From a bacterium (GTDB lineage Bacteria > Chloroflexota > Anaerolineae > Caldilineales > Caldilineaceae): a stretch of DNA of 64,000 nucleotides. Of the stretch, positions 26,039 through 34,668 are shown piece by piece; positions within the stretch are counted from its first letter, which is position 1, and each line of letters begins with the position of its first letter. Made by a program: the position numbers and the translations under genes. The stretch is from NCBI GenBank assembly GCA_016124945.1, contig WGMT01000048.1:7501-71500 (forward strand), read 5' to 3'. The notes beneath the pieces were generated by a model. That model ran no database searches and had not been told where the DNA came from. It saw nothing but the letters and a program-made list of their open reading frames with translations.

Positions 26039-27745
26039 ATGCAGCAGCTATCGCTCTGGCAATTGTGGAAACGTGAATTTGCAGGCTACAATCTGTCTGT
26101 TTTTCGCCAGGATCTGCTGGCCGGGCTGACGGTGGCGGCTGTGGCGCTGCCGCTGGCGTTGGCCTTCGGCGTGGCGTCGGGCGCGACGGCGGCGGCCGGG
26201 CTGGTGACGGCAATCCTGTCTGGATTCATTATTGGCGCGTTGTCGGGTGCGCCGTATCAGATCTCCGGCCCCACCGGGGCAATGAGCGCCATCCTGATTT
26301 TGATCGCCAGCCGCTATGGGTTGGAAGCTACCTGGATCACCGGCGTCATGGCGGGTGTGTTGATCCTTGGGATTGGGATTTTGCGCTTAGGGCGTTTCAT
26401 TGCCTTTATCCCTGCGCCGGTGATTTCGGGTTTCACATCGGGCATTGCCGTCATCATTTTTGTGGGGCAGATCGATAATTTTCTCGGCGTGCATACCGAA
26501 GGCGCAGAGTCGGCGGCACTCAAATTGATCCACTATTTCCGCGGCGGCTTTACACCCGAACTAGGCGCGGTGCTCACCGGCTTTATTGTGATCCTGATTA
26601 TGTTCTTCTGGCCCTGGCAGCTCAACCGCGTTGTGCCAGGCTCGTTGGCCGGTTTGATCCTTGCCAGCATTGCGAGTATGCTTGCCGGGTGGAATGTGGA
26701 GAGCATCGGCGAAATTCCGCGCACAATTCTGCTGGCGGATCGGCTGCTCTTTTCAGACATTCCCTGGGCGGATTTGGATCAACTGATTGCCCCCACTGTT
26801 TCGATTGCGGCGCTTGGTGGTGTGGAATCTTTGCTCTGCGGCGCTGTGGCGAGCAAGGCGACGGGTGTGCGCCTGCACGCCAACCAGGAATTGATCGCCC
26901 AGGGTGTGGGCAACATTGTTATCCCCTTCTTCGGTGGTGTGCCTGCCACGGCAGCGATTGCACGCACATCCGTGGGCATCCGCTCCGGAGGACAGACACG
27001 CCTCGTCTCGATTATCCACTCGCTGGCGCTGCTGGCGTCGGCGCTGCTGCTGGCCCCCATCATCGGGCGGGTGCCGCTGGCGGCGCTGGCCGGTGTGTTG
27101 ATGGTGACGGCGATCCGCATGAACGAATGGCCTGCCATCCGTTTCATGTTCAGCCGCCGCTTCAAGACAGGCATTATCACCTTCCTGGTGACGTTGCTGG
27201 CCACGATTACGCTGGATCTGACACAGGCCATCCTGATTGGCGGTGTGCTCTCGGCGGTGGTCTTTATCAACAACGTGGCCAATCTCAAGGTGGAAAAGCT
27301 TAAGGTCGATTTGGACCGTCTACGTGCACGCGGGCTTGTGATTGAACACAACTGCCCACACGTGCAGGTGGCCTATCTGAGCGGTCCGCTCTTCTTTGCT
27401 TCGACCAATACCTTTAACGAAGAATTCGCCGATCTAGATGGCGTCCACGTACAGATCCTGTCTATGCGCGGGGTGCCGCTCATCGACATTTCAGGGATCG
27501 AAGCGTTGCTCACACTCTACGAGCAGATGCACAAACAGGGGCAGGTGCTCATGTTGGCAGGCACCAACCCAGACGTGATGAAAATGATTGAACGCAGTGG
27601 ATTAGACACGCTCATCGGCCGCGAAAACTTCTTCTGGAGCGCCGATCAGGCCATTGTCGCGGCAGAAGAACGCCACCCCTGCCCGTACTGTGACATTTCA
27701 ACACCGGCGACGAAGGGGACGACTGTCCCCGTTGTCGCGGATTAG
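26039..27745 (+). CDS. SulP-family anion transporter with STAS domain
   Basis: 568-residue SLC26/SulP permease for sulfate, bicarbonate or related anions. The transmembrane core (about 25-400) carries 'AVALPLALAFGVASG', 'SGAPYQISGPTGAMSAILI' and 'FGGVPATAAIARTSVGIRSGG', all typical of the family. A C-terminal cytoplasmic STAS domain (about 430-545) contains 'GVPLIDISGIEALLTLYEQM'. A carbonic anhydrase neighbour is absent, so the substrate is open. ATG 26039 is chosen over the upstream open frame because it begins a typical SulP N-terminus; the ribosome site is weak. It ends 10 bases before a 35-bp-arm hairpin. Confidence 0.93.
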   Translation: MQQLSLWQLWKREFAGYNLSVFRQDLLAGLTVAAVALPLALAFGVASGATAAAGLVTAILSGFIIGALSGAPYQISGPTGAMSAILILIASRYGLEATWITGVMAGVLILGIGILRLGRFIAFIPAPVISGFTSGIAVIIFVGQIDNFLGVHTEGAESAALKLIHYFRGGFTPELGAVLTGFIVILIMFFWPWQLNRVVPGSLAGLILASIASMLAGWNVESIGEIPRTILLADRLLFSDIPWADLDQLIAPTVSIAALGGVESLLCGAVASKATGVRLHANQELIAQGVGNIVIPFFGGVPATAAIARTSVGIRSGGQTRLVSIIHSLALLASALLLAPIIGRVPLAALAGVLMVTAIRMNEWPAIRFMFSRRFKTGIITFLVTLLATITLDLTQAILIGGVLSAVVFINNVANLKVEKLKVDLDRLRARGLVIEHNCPHVQVAYLSGPLFFASTNTFNEEFADLDGVHVQILSMRGVPLIDISGIEALLTLYEQMHKQGQVLMLAGTNPDVMKMIERSGLDTLIGRENFFWSADQAIVAAEERHPCPYCDISTPATKGTTVPVVAD

Positions 27746-27755
27746 GAAGGAGATT

Positions 27756-27841
27756 GGGGATTGGGGATTGGTGATTGGTGATTGGGGGCGTGTTGAGTGT
27801 CCTAACCGCCCCCAATCACCAATCACCAATCCTCAATCCCC
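27756..27841. repeat. Heptad-built inverted repeat with 35-bp arms
   Basis: Left arm 27756-27790 and right arm 27807-27841 are complementary with one mismatch; loop 16 bases. Units are GGGATTG, GTGATTG-type 7-mers. The right arm ends 7 bases before the glycosyltransferase ATG, so in mRNA the hairpin would cover its ribosome-binding region. Confidence 0.95.
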
Positions 27842-27848
27842 TTCCCAA

Positions 27849-28904
27849 ATGACCGACCTCGCCATTATTATCGTCTCGTGGAATGTGTGGGATCTGCTGC
27901 GCGCCGGCCTCGCCGCCATTGAGGGCGACACCACACCTACCGATGATCGCCATGTGCGCCGCTTCGGCCCGCATGGCGATGCCACCTTGCAAGTCATCGT
28001 TGTGGACAATGCCAGCAGCGACGCCACGCCTAGCTTGCTCCCCACCCAGTTCCCCTGGGTGCGCACCGTCCTTAGCGACGAAAACCTTGGTTTCACCGGC
28101 GGCAACAATCGTGGCTTGCAGGTGGCAGGTGTCCAGATGGCAGGTTGCAAGTCGCAATCAGGATCGCCAACAGACCTGCAACCTGCCATCTGCAACTTGC
28201 CATCTCCGCCCCGCTTCATCTACTTCCTCAACCCCGATACCGAAGTGCTGCCCAATAGCCTGTGGACACTCTACCAGGCGATTGAGGCTGATGAGCGCGT
28301 CGGCGCAGTGGGTCCCCTGTTGCTTTACGGCGACGGCAGCCGCCAGGGGACGCGCCGTCGTTTCCCGTCACCGCTTAGCGGCTTCCTCGAAAGCACGTGG
28401 ACAGGTCGCCTGTGGCCCAACAACCCCTGGGCGCGCCGCTATCACGTGGCCGACTGGCCCGACAGCGTGCGCCAGGACGTGGATTGGGTGGTGGGCGCGG
28501 CGCTGATGGTGCGCAGTGAAGCACTAGACCAGGTGGGCAGCTTCGACGAGCGCTTCTTCATGTACAGCGAAGAGCTGGATCTGTGTAAGCGCATCAAGCA
28601 AGTCGGCTGGCGCGTCGTCTACGATCCCAACGCCATCGTCATCCACTACGAAGGCCGCAGCAGTGGGCAGGTCTCCACGGCGCGGCATATCCACTTTAAC
28701 CGCAGCAAAGTGCTCTACTATCGCAAATACTTCGGCCCAATCTGGGCTGAGCTCCTGCGCCAATTCCTGCTCCTCGAATTTCGTTGGCAGATCTGGGTGG
28801 AAAGCACCAAAGCGGCGCTTGGCAGTCAACGTCCTCTGCGTGAGGCGCGGATTGAGACATATCGAGAGGTAGTGAAAAGTGGGCTTAGGATGAATGAAGA
28901 ATAA
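27849..28904 (+). CDS. Family 2 glycosyltransferase with repeat-derived insert
   Basis: 351-residue GT-A fold transferase of the rhamnosyltransferase-like type. N-terminal 'LAIIIVSWNVWDLLRAGL', nucleotide-binding 'VIVVDNASSDATPSL', 'NLGFTGGNNRGL', the DxD motif in 'YFLNPDTEVL', and acceptor region 'DWVVGAALMVRSEALDQVGS' with 'GSFDERFFMYSEELDLC' are intact. Between 'NNRGL' and 'FIYFLNPDTEV', where relatives have a few residues, about 25 residues come from an inverted heptad repeat at about 28121-28206. A further extra loop precedes 'VIVVDN'. Start ATG 27849 follows a hairpin and has no visible ribosome site. Substrate unknown; a cell-surface glycan role is usual. Confidence 0.9.
   Translation: MTDLAIIIVSWNVWDLLRAGLAAIEGDTTPTDDRHVRRFGPHGDATLQVIVVDNASSDATPSLLPTQFPWVRTVLSDENLGFTGGNNRGLQVAGVQMAGCKSQSGSPTDLQPAICNLPSPPRFIYFLNPDTEVLPNSLWTLYQAIEADERVGAVGPLLLYGDGSRQGTRRRFPSPLSGFLESTWTGRLWPNNPWARRYHVADWPDSVRQDVDWVVGAALMVRSEALDQVGSFDERFFMYSEELDLCKRIKQVGWRVVYDPNAIVIHYEGRSSGQVSTARHIHFNRSKVLYYRKYFGPIWAELLRQFLLLEFRWQIWVESTKAALGSQRPLREARIETYREVVKSGLRMNEE
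28135..28191. repeat. In-gene inverted repeat inside the glycosyltransferase
   Basis: AGATGGCAGGTTGCA (28135-28149) and its exact complement (28177-28191) flank 27 bases. Flanking heptads (AGGTGGC, AGGTGTC, AAGTCGC) extend the structure imperfectly to about 28121-28206. The frame stays open through it. Confidence 0.95.
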
Positions 28905-28991
28905 AGACTGGTTAGACGATACCGCGTTCTCAACTGGAAAAACACTGTCTACCTAATCTTGATTCTTCATTCATATTCTTTTCCTCCAACA

Positions 28992-29009
28992 TGTACAAAA
29001 TGGTACAAT
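28992..29009 (+). promoter_or_regulatory. Candidate promoter -10 with overlapping palindrome upstream of hisS
   Basis: TACAAT (29004-29009) is a good -10 box, about 100 bases before the hisS ATG; no strong -35 is seen. It is overlapped by TGTAC-N6-GTACA (28992-29007), which could be an operator. No T-box was found here. Confidence 0.4.
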
Positions 29010-29112
29010 CGTTTGGGTTCGCAACTAAACCTGCTTTGGTTGTCTGGATTTTGTTAATCCGTGGATAGTTCTGCTCTGCGGAATGCGTCAAACGAAGAAA
29101 TCGAGAAACCTT

Positions 29113-30489
29113 ATGGCGAAATTTAACACAGCGCCCGTAAGCGGCACCCGTGATTTTCTGCCGCTTGATGTGCTGCGCCGCAACTACGTGATCGACATCA
29201 TCGAGCGCGTCTACCAATCTTACGGCTTCGAGCCGCTAGAGACGCCGGTGATGGAAAGGCTCGATACACTGCTGGGCAAGTACGGCGATGAAGGCGATCA
29301 ACTGATCTTCCGTGTGGCCAAGCGCGGAGACAAACTCAAGCGCGCCCTCACCGACACACCCACCGAAGATGACATCGCCGACGAAGGGCTTCGTTACGAT
29401 CTCACCGTGCCCCTGGCTCGGGTGGTGGCCGAGTACCGCAACCAATTACCGCGCTACTTCAAACGCTACCAGATCGCTCCCGTCTACCGTGCCGACCGCC
29501 CGGCCAAAGGACGCTACCGCGAGTTCTACCAGTGTGATGTGGACATTGTCGGCTCGAACAGCCAGATGGTGGAGGCCGAAGTGCTTAACGCTGGAGCCGA
29601 AGTGCTGCAACAACTTGGCTTTGTCGGTGTGGGTGAATCGGGCTTTCGCCTGCGCCTGAACCACCGCGGCGTCCTCAAAGGACTGATGGAAGTGGCCGGT
29701 GTCCCTGCGCAGATGGAAGGCACTGTCCTCGTGGCCATCGACAAGCTCGACAAGATCGGGCGTGACGGCGTGTACCAGGAACTGCTGAACCGCGGCCTGG
29801 ATGCTGCCGCTGCAGAAAAATTGTTGCAAATGTTGGAGAGCGCGCCGCAGACGGTAGCAGAGACGCTCAACTGGCTTTCCAACGAACTGGAAAGCTCCGA
29901 AAATGGCAGTCGTGGCGTGGCGGAACTCAAACAGGTGGTCCTCTATGCTGCGCACGGGCCGGCGCAAGATCACCTCGCCGTCGATCCTTACCTGGCGCGT
30001 GGGCTCAGCTACTACACCGGCGCCATTTTCGAGATCGAATTTATCGGCCTCAACGGTTCCGGCGGCGGCGGTGGTCGCTACGACAACCTTGTGGGCATGT
30101 TCAGCAATCAGACGATCCCCGCCTGTGGTTTCAGCCTGGGATTGGAACGCATACTGCTCATTATGGAAGAGCGCAATCTCTTCCCCGATCACATTATTGG
30201 CCGTCCTCATGCCCTTGTCACCCAGTTCGACGAGAGCACGGTGGCCGCCTCATTGCAGATGGCAAAACGGCTACGCGCTGCGGGCCTGCGCATCGACCTC
30301 TATCCCGACCTGGATCGCTATGGCCGTCAGTTCAAATATGCCGATGAACGTCAGATCCGCTATGCCGTGCTTCTGGGGCCGGACGAGGTGCAAAACGGTC
30401 ATGTTTCTATCAAAGATCTGGTAAGTGGTGATCAACTCACCATGCCTATAGAAGAGATCGTGTTATGGCTTCAGCAGCGCATTCAATAA
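29113..30489 (+). CDS. hisS: Histidine--tRNA ligase
   Basis: Class II aminoacyl-tRNA synthetase charging tRNA-His; 458 residues. Motif 2 lies in 'RYFKRYQIAPVYRADRPA' followed by 'GRYREFYQCDVDIVG'. The histidine-specific signature is 'RGLSYYTGAIFEIE'. Motif 3 is 'CGFSLGLERILLIME', and the anticodon domain fills the C-terminal 100 residues. ATG 29113 ('MAKFNTAPVSGTRDF') gives the standard N-terminus. The ribosome site is weak. The response regulator follows 5 bases after the stop, so the signalling block may be transcribed from the hisS promoter. Confidence 0.96.
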   Translation: MAKFNTAPVSGTRDFLPLDVLRRNYVIDIIERVYQSYGFEPLETPVMERLDTLLGKYGDEGDQLIFRVAKRGDKLKRALTDTPTEDDIADEGLRYDLTVPLARVVAEYRNQLPRYFKRYQIAPVYRADRPAKGRYREFYQCDVDIVGSNSQMVEAEVLNAGAEVLQQLGFVGVGESGFRLRLNHRGVLKGLMEVAGVPAQMEGTVLVAIDKLDKIGRDGVYQELLNRGLDAAAAEKLLQMLESAPQTVAETLNWLSNELESSENGSRGVAELKQVVLYAAHGPAQDHLAVDPYLARGLSYYTGAIFEIEFIGLNGSGGGGGRYDNLVGMFSNQTIPACGFSLGLERILLIMEERNLFPDHIIGRPHALVTQFDESTVAASLQMAKRLRAAGLRIDLYPDLDRYGRQFKYADERQIRYAVLLGPDEVQNGHVSIKDLVSGDQLTMPIEEIVLWLQQRIQ

Positions 30490-30494
30490 AAATT

Positions 30495-31217
30495 ATGGAC
30501 ATTACCTCCCCGCTAAACGAAAGTGGCATCTACCAACGTATTCTTGTGGTAGATGATGATTTGGCCATTACTCAATTAGTGGCGCGCAAATTCGAGAGCA
30601 GTGGGTTTGAGGTATTCACCGCGCACTCAGGTGAAGAGGCCTTGGCTGTGCTTGAACTGCACGGGTTGCCCCACCTTGCCATCGTTGATATCAACATGCC
30701 AGGCATGAACGGCTTTGACCTGTGCCGCCGGTTGCAATCGTTCAGCGATCTGCCCATCATTTTTCTCACTGCGGTAGATCAAGAAGACATTGTGATCCAG
30801 GGGATTGAGCACTTTGCCGAAGACTACGTGATCAAACCCTTCAGCCCACGCGAACTCGTGGCGCGGGTACGCCGTGTTCTGCGCCGTATGGGTGATTACA
30901 ACTACACACTGGCTCTGGTCACCCAAGTGGACGAACGGCTCTCCATCGACTTTGTCCACAAGAGTGCTTTTATCAACAGCGTCGAAGTAGCGTTGACACC
31001 CACCGAAACCAAGATTCTCTATATCCTCATGCGCAACAGCGGGCACACTGTCACCAATGATTTCTTGTTGCGTCGATTGTGGCCGCTCGAAGAAGTCTAC
31101 GAGGACACATTGCGTGTTCACATTCATCGGCTTCGCCACAAAATCGAAGAGACACCGTCACGTCCATGTTACATTAACACGGTTCGGGGCGTCGGTTATT
31201 CCTTTTTGACGAAATAG
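30495..31217 (+). CDS. OmpR/PhoB-type response regulator
   Basis: 240-residue two-component regulator. Receiver domain (about 10-125) has acidic pair 'VDDD', phospho-acceptor D65 in 'LAIVDINMPGMNGFDL', and the conserved K in 'VIKPFSPREL'. The C-terminal winged helix (about 145-240) reads 'LTPTETKILYILMRNSGHTV' and 'VHIHRLRHKIEETPSRPCYI'. Start: ATG 30495 is chosen; an ATG at 30465 overlapping hisS is possible. It heads a run containing a Ras-like GTPase and ends with a histidine kinase (33436), its likely partner. Confidence 0.92.
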   Translation: MDITSPLNESGIYQRILVVDDDLAITQLVARKFESSGFEVFTAHSGEEALAVLELHGLPHLAIVDINMPGMNGFDLCRRLQSFSDLPIIFLTAVDQEDIVIQGIEHFAEDYVIKPFSPRELVARVRRVLRRMGDYNYTLALVTQVDERLSIDFVHKSAFINSVEVALTPTETKILYILMRNSGHTVTNDFLLRRLWPLEEVYEDTLRVHIHRLRHKIEETPSRPCYINTVRGVGYSFLTK

Positions 31218-31234
31218 TGCTGCGTATCTCATTC

Positions 31235-31273
31235 TGTAATGCCGAACTGTAATGCCGAACTGTAATGCCGAAC
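31235..31273. repeat. Three perfect tandem copies of a 13-bp unit
   Basis: TGTAATGCCGAAC at 31235, 31248 and 31261, in the 94-base gap between the response regulator and the coiled-coil gene. Confidence 0.95.
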
Positions 31274-31311
31274 GTAATCTGTACACTACACACTTCAGGA
31301 GTAGAGCCAAC

Positions 31312-31662
31312 GTGAGCCAGGATCAAACAACGTCGGGCCTCGAAGAGTTGGAGCGGGTGCGCGAGATTCTCTTTGGGTCAATGGCACGTGATCAGGACAA
31401 GCGGATTCAGCAGTTACAGAATGAGATTGCACGGCTGCAACAAGCTGTCACCCAGTTGAACGGTCAACTGGCCGAACAGAATCGCCAGCATATCGACCAG
31501 ATTGGGCAGCTTCGCCAGCAGACAGATGCGGCAAACGCGTCACTGCGCGGTGACATGGAACATGCGCTGAACCAACTGCGCGATGACAAACTGGATCGGC
31601 GCATGCTCGGAGATCTCCTCACCTCCCTGGGGCGCCGCCTTCAGGAAGACTCCGCCGCTTGA
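31312..31662 (+). CDS. Small coiled-coil protein of the GTPase module
   Basis: 116-residue, Gln/Leu-rich protein, predicted almost entirely helical. A heptad-like coiled coil spans about 12-85 ('KRIQQLQNEIARLQQAVTQL'), and the end reads 'LDRRMLGDLLTSLGRRLQED'. The segment 'LERVREILFGS' with 'DQDKRIQQLQ' parallels 'LTDLRSILLGS' with 'DKERIDSLS' in the next protein, so the two share an oligomerisation or partner-binding motif. GTG 31312 is chosen with AGGAG about 11 bases before; the longer reading would begin inside the 13-bp tandem repeat. No enzymatic domain is seen. Likely a scaffold for the GTPase module (inference). Confidence 0.75.
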   Translation: MSQDQTTSGLEELERVREILFGSMARDQDKRIQQLQNEIARLQQAVTQLNGQLAEQNRQHIDQIGQLRQQTDAANASLRGDMEHALNQLRDDKLDRRMLGDLLTSLGRRLQEDSAA

Positions 31663-31720
31663 AGATCTTTGTTTCGCCCGCAACGTGCTACTTATTGCTT
31701 CCTGGTCGTTAGGCTCTGAC

Positions 31721-32749
31721 ATGGCCGATACAACAATACCCAACCGAAGTCCAGACAAGTTGATTGACCTGGCCGTCGATGAAATTGCCCGTGAATCGGC
31801 AGAACACATCGCCGCTGAGTTGACGAGTTCGCCGGACCTACTGCCTGCCGAAACGTCTACCGAGGACGAAAGCGTTGCCTATCCACCGGTGGATCCGATG
31901 GCATCGCTGGCGGCACTCACAGACCTACGATCCATCTTGTTGGGTTCCGACAAAGAGCGCATTGATTCGCTCTCTGCAGAAGTGCAGACGCTTTCAGAGC
32001 AGATTTCCGACAAAGAAGCGTTGGCCGCAGCCATTGCACCTGTGTTGGGCAGCGCCATTCGCAAGCAGATTGCCGACTCACGCGAAGAAGTGATCGAGGC
32101 GCTTTATCCTATCGTCGGCCAGTTGGTCATGCGTGCCGTCACCGAAGCTATGCGCGATCTGGCTCGTTCTATCGACGATCGTGTGCGTGTCACCAGCGCC
32201 TTCGACCGCATCGGCAACTGGTTTCGATCCTTTGTCACCGGTGTACCGGCTTCAGATCTTGTGCTACGCGACGCTTTACCCTTCTCCGTTGTCGAGATTT
32301 ACCTGATCCATCGTGAGAGTGGCCTGCTCCTCTGGCACCTGACCCGCGACAATGTTTCAGACACAAACGCCGATCTGATCGGTGCGATGCTCACCGCCAT
32401 TCGCGAATTTGCCGAACAGGTGCTGGGCACAGATCGAGAATCGCAACTGCACGAACTGCAATATGGGCAACGGCTGATCTTATTGGAGTTTGCCAGTTAT
32501 GTCTATGTGGGCGTTCTGGTGGAAGGTGTGCCACCGGTGGGATTTCGCAGCGAACTACGCCGACGGGTGACCATTTTCAACCAACAGGCGCGACCGCATG
32601 TGCGGTCGTACAACGGACATGCTGAACCGTTGACGCAATCGGCTCGGCTGCTCTTTGCGCCGCTCTTAGGCACTGATGAAGAGGGCACTGATGAAGAGGG
32701 CACTGATGAACTCAGTAGTTCACGATCCTCGCCTAAATCAGCGGGGTGA
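31721..32749 (+). CDS. Roadblock/longin-like protein partner of the Ras-like GTPase
   Basis: 342-residue cytoplasmic protein of a poorly studied family that recurs beside small GTPases or OmpA-type domains. The N-terminal half is helical with 'LTDLRSILLGSDKERIDSL' and 'EALYPIVGQLVMRAVTEAMR'. The C-terminal part (about 190-310) has 'VEIYLIHRESGLLLWHL', 'DLIGAMLTAIREFAEQVLG' and 'YVYVGVLVEGVPP', a layout resembling roadblock/longin (MglB-like) domains. The extreme C-terminus carries a 15-bp in-frame tandem repeat (32669-32710) encoding GTDEE units. Placed directly before the GTPase, it is a good candidate for its GAP or effector; this is inference. Confidence 0.75.
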   Translation: MADTTIPNRSPDKLIDLAVDEIARESAEHIAAELTSSPDLLPAETSTEDESVAYPPVDPMASLAALTDLRSILLGSDKERIDSLSAEVQTLSEQISDKEALAAAIAPVLGSAIRKQIADSREEVIEALYPIVGQLVMRAVTEAMRDLARSIDDRVRVTSAFDRIGNWFRSFVTGVPASDLVLRDALPFSVVEIYLIHRESGLLLWHLTRDNVSDTNADLIGAMLTAIREFAEQVLGTDRESQLHELQYGQRLILLEFASYVYVGVLVEGVPPVGFRSELRRRVTIFNQQARPHVRSYNGHAEPLTQSARLLFAPLLGTDEEGTDEEGTDELSSSRSSPKSAG

Positions 32750-32851
32750 GCACCCTCAGGTGCGTTTTGTTCTGGTCTACCCGGCATCTGAGGATGCCTA
32801 CTTCACATCTAAATTGTGAGTTACTGAAACCTAGAAAGCAGCTGCACGTCC

Positions 32852-33361
32852 ATGAAAAGCGTCAGCAAAAAGGTCTGTCTGCTGGGTGATTTCGCCGTAG
32901 GTAAAACCAGCCTCGTGCGCAGGTTTGTCTACGATCTGTTTAGTGACCGTTACATCAGCACCATCGGCGTCAAAGTCAGCCGCAAAACTGTGGTCGTTCC
33001 CGCTGAACCGGAAGTCGTAGAATTGACCATTATGTTGTGGGATCTGGCCGGCAGCGAAGCATTTGATCTCTTTCGGGCCAGCTACCTACGTGGCTCAGCG
33101 GGTGCACTGCTTGTTTGTGATTTGCAACGTGCGGAGACACTGACCCACCTGGCCAACTATGTGGATCAGATCCGTGCCGTCAGCCCTGATGCTAAATTTG
33201 CCATTGCTGCCAATAAAGCCGATCTCGACAATTTCGCGGTTGAGGATGCTGCCCTGTTTGGATTCGCCGCCCAAATCGATGCGCCGGTCTACTTTACCAG
33301 TGCCAAGAGCGGCGAAAAGGTGGATACGCTCTTCCGTCACCTGGGCCGTCTTCTTGTGTGA
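32852..33361 (+). CDS. Ras/Rab-like small GTPase
   Basis: 169 residues, close to a minimal G domain. G1 'GDFAVGKTS' (12-20), switch I Thr37 in 'YISTIGV', G3 'WDLAGSE' (63-69), G4 'NKAD' (121-124) and G5 'SAK' (150-152) are all present. The residue after the G3 glycine, where Ras has catalytic Gln61, is Ser68; slow intrinsic hydrolysis and reliance on a GAP are therefore plausible. No lipidation or membrane anchor is seen. Neighbours are the roadblock-like gene upstream and a histidine kinase downstream, suggesting a GTPase switch linked to two-component signalling. Confidence 0.93.
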   Translation: MKSVSKKVCLLGDFAVGKTSLVRRFVYDLFSDRYISTIGVKVSRKTVVVPAEPEVVELTIMLWDLAGSEAFDLFRASYLRGSAGALLVCDLQRAETLTHLANYVDQIRAVSPDAKFAIAANKADLDNFAVEDAALFGFAAQIDAPVYFTSAKSGEKVDTLFRHLGRLLV

Positions 33362-33435
33362 ACCAGTCTTTTCGTGTGAGCCACTAGACCACTACGTGCC
33401 ACCAATGGGGGAGCCGAAGTGGAGCGGAGTTTTCT

Positions 33436-34668
33436 GTGAATCCTATTGTTGTTGAACAGTTGATGTGGAAACGCCGCGTCGGTTATGCCATCACCGATAG
33501 AAATGGTGTAATTAGTGAGGTTGGGGGCAATCTTTTTTTGCTCTGCGGCGCCATTGTCGATGATCCAACCAGCGCCCTTGGGCAGCGGCTGACGTCTTTG
33601 ATCCCCGAACTGCAAGGCACAGACATTGTCTTAGCTGAACTCTTGAGCGGCACACAGACAGAACTCACGTATCCCTGGGTAAACCGTGTCGCAACAGCCC
33701 ATGATGCCGCAGAAGATATGATTTATGTGACCCTTTCGCTGCGTCCGCGCCTGGACGATCACGGGCAGCGTGTCGGGGTTGTGCGTGTTGCGGAGGATAC
33801 CACTATGCAAGGCCGTATGCGCCAATCACTAACCCAGCGTCATAACGACCTGCAACTGCTCCAGGCAGAGTTACAAGTGCAAAATCAGGTGCTCAACGCC
33901 TCCAACGTTGAACTGAAACTTTTGAATGAAATGAAGACCGCCTTCTGCGAGATTGCCGCGCACAAGTTGCGCAATCCGCTCACCTCGATCTACGGCTACT
34001 TAGAACTCCTGCTCGACGGGGAGTTAGGCGCACTTGAACAGGAACAACGCAAGTCGCTGCAGATTGTCTACAACAATGCCGTCGAAATGCTCGACGCTAT
34101 CAACAACCTGGTAGACGCAGCGCGCATCGACGCGGATCGTATGGAGTTACTCTTGCGCCCAACCCTGCCTATCGAAGTCATTTCTGTGGCTGTCGAGCAA
34201 AATCGTCGCCAATTTGAGGAAAAGCAACAGATCTTCGATGTCTCGCTCGCACCTGATCTGCCACCCATCTTCTGTGATGCCCTGCGTGTCTCCGAGGTGA
34301 TTGGCCACCTGCTCAACAACGCCTGCAAATATACGCCCGTACACGGGCATGTTGTCCTTTCGGCGCAGATGGACGATTCCGGCAACTTCGTGCAAATTTC
34401 CATCGCCGACAACGGCATCGGCTTCCACGAACATCCCCACATCGGCTTGCTTACGCGTGCCTACGAAGTACCCAAACAACGCCGCCACGATACATCCGAA
34501 ATGGGGCTTGGCCTCTACATCGCCCAATCCCTCGTCGAACTACACAGCGGCCAGGTTTGGTACGAAAGCGCCCCCAATCAGGGGACAACCTTCCACATTA
34601 CTTTCCCGATTGTGGAGGGGGCGGATGAACAGAATGTGAAATCGGTTAACTCATTGCGTAGTGCGTAG
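33436..34668 (+). CDS. Sensor histidine kinase of the GTPase module
   Basis: 410 residues, no membrane helix. A PAS-like sensor (about 10-110, 'GYAITDRNGVISEVGGNLF') is followed by a coiled linker. HisKA has phospho-acceptor H176 in 'EIAAHKLRNPLTSIYGYLEL', and HATPase_c has 'HLLNNACKYTPVHG', 'ADNGIGF' and 'EMGLGLYIAQSLVE'. GTG 33436 follows GGAG-like bases. The last residues, 'NSLRSA', and the stop are encoded by a GTAGTGC heptad repeat. It is the probable partner of the response regulator at 30495 because no other sensor lies between them. Confidence 0.9.
   Translation: MNPIVVEQLMWKRRVGYAITDRNGVISEVGGNLFLLCGAIVDDPTSALGQRLTSLIPELQGTDIVLAELLSGTQTELTYPWVNRVATAHDAAEDMIYVTLSLRPRLDDHGQRVGVVRVAEDTTMQGRMRQSLTQRHNDLQLLQAELQVQNQVLNASNVELKLLNEMKTAFCEIAAHKLRNPLTSIYGYLELLLDGELGALEQEQRKSLQIVYNNAVEMLDAINNLVDAARIDADRMELLLRPTLPIEVISVAVEQNRRQFEEKQQIFDVSLAPDLPPIFCDALRVSEVIGHLLNNACKYTPVHGHVVLSAQMDDSGNFVQISIADNGIGFHEHPHIGLLTRAYEVPKQRRHDTSEMGLGLYIAQSLVELHSGQVWYESAPNQGTTFHITFPIVEGADEQNVKSVNSLRSA

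Noticed and set aside
28915..28940. ATACCGCGTTCTC upstream of hisS as a possible T-box
   Set aside because: Only the ACCGCG part matches; there is no GGTGG half and no following terminator with a T-run, unlike the clear T-box of pheS.
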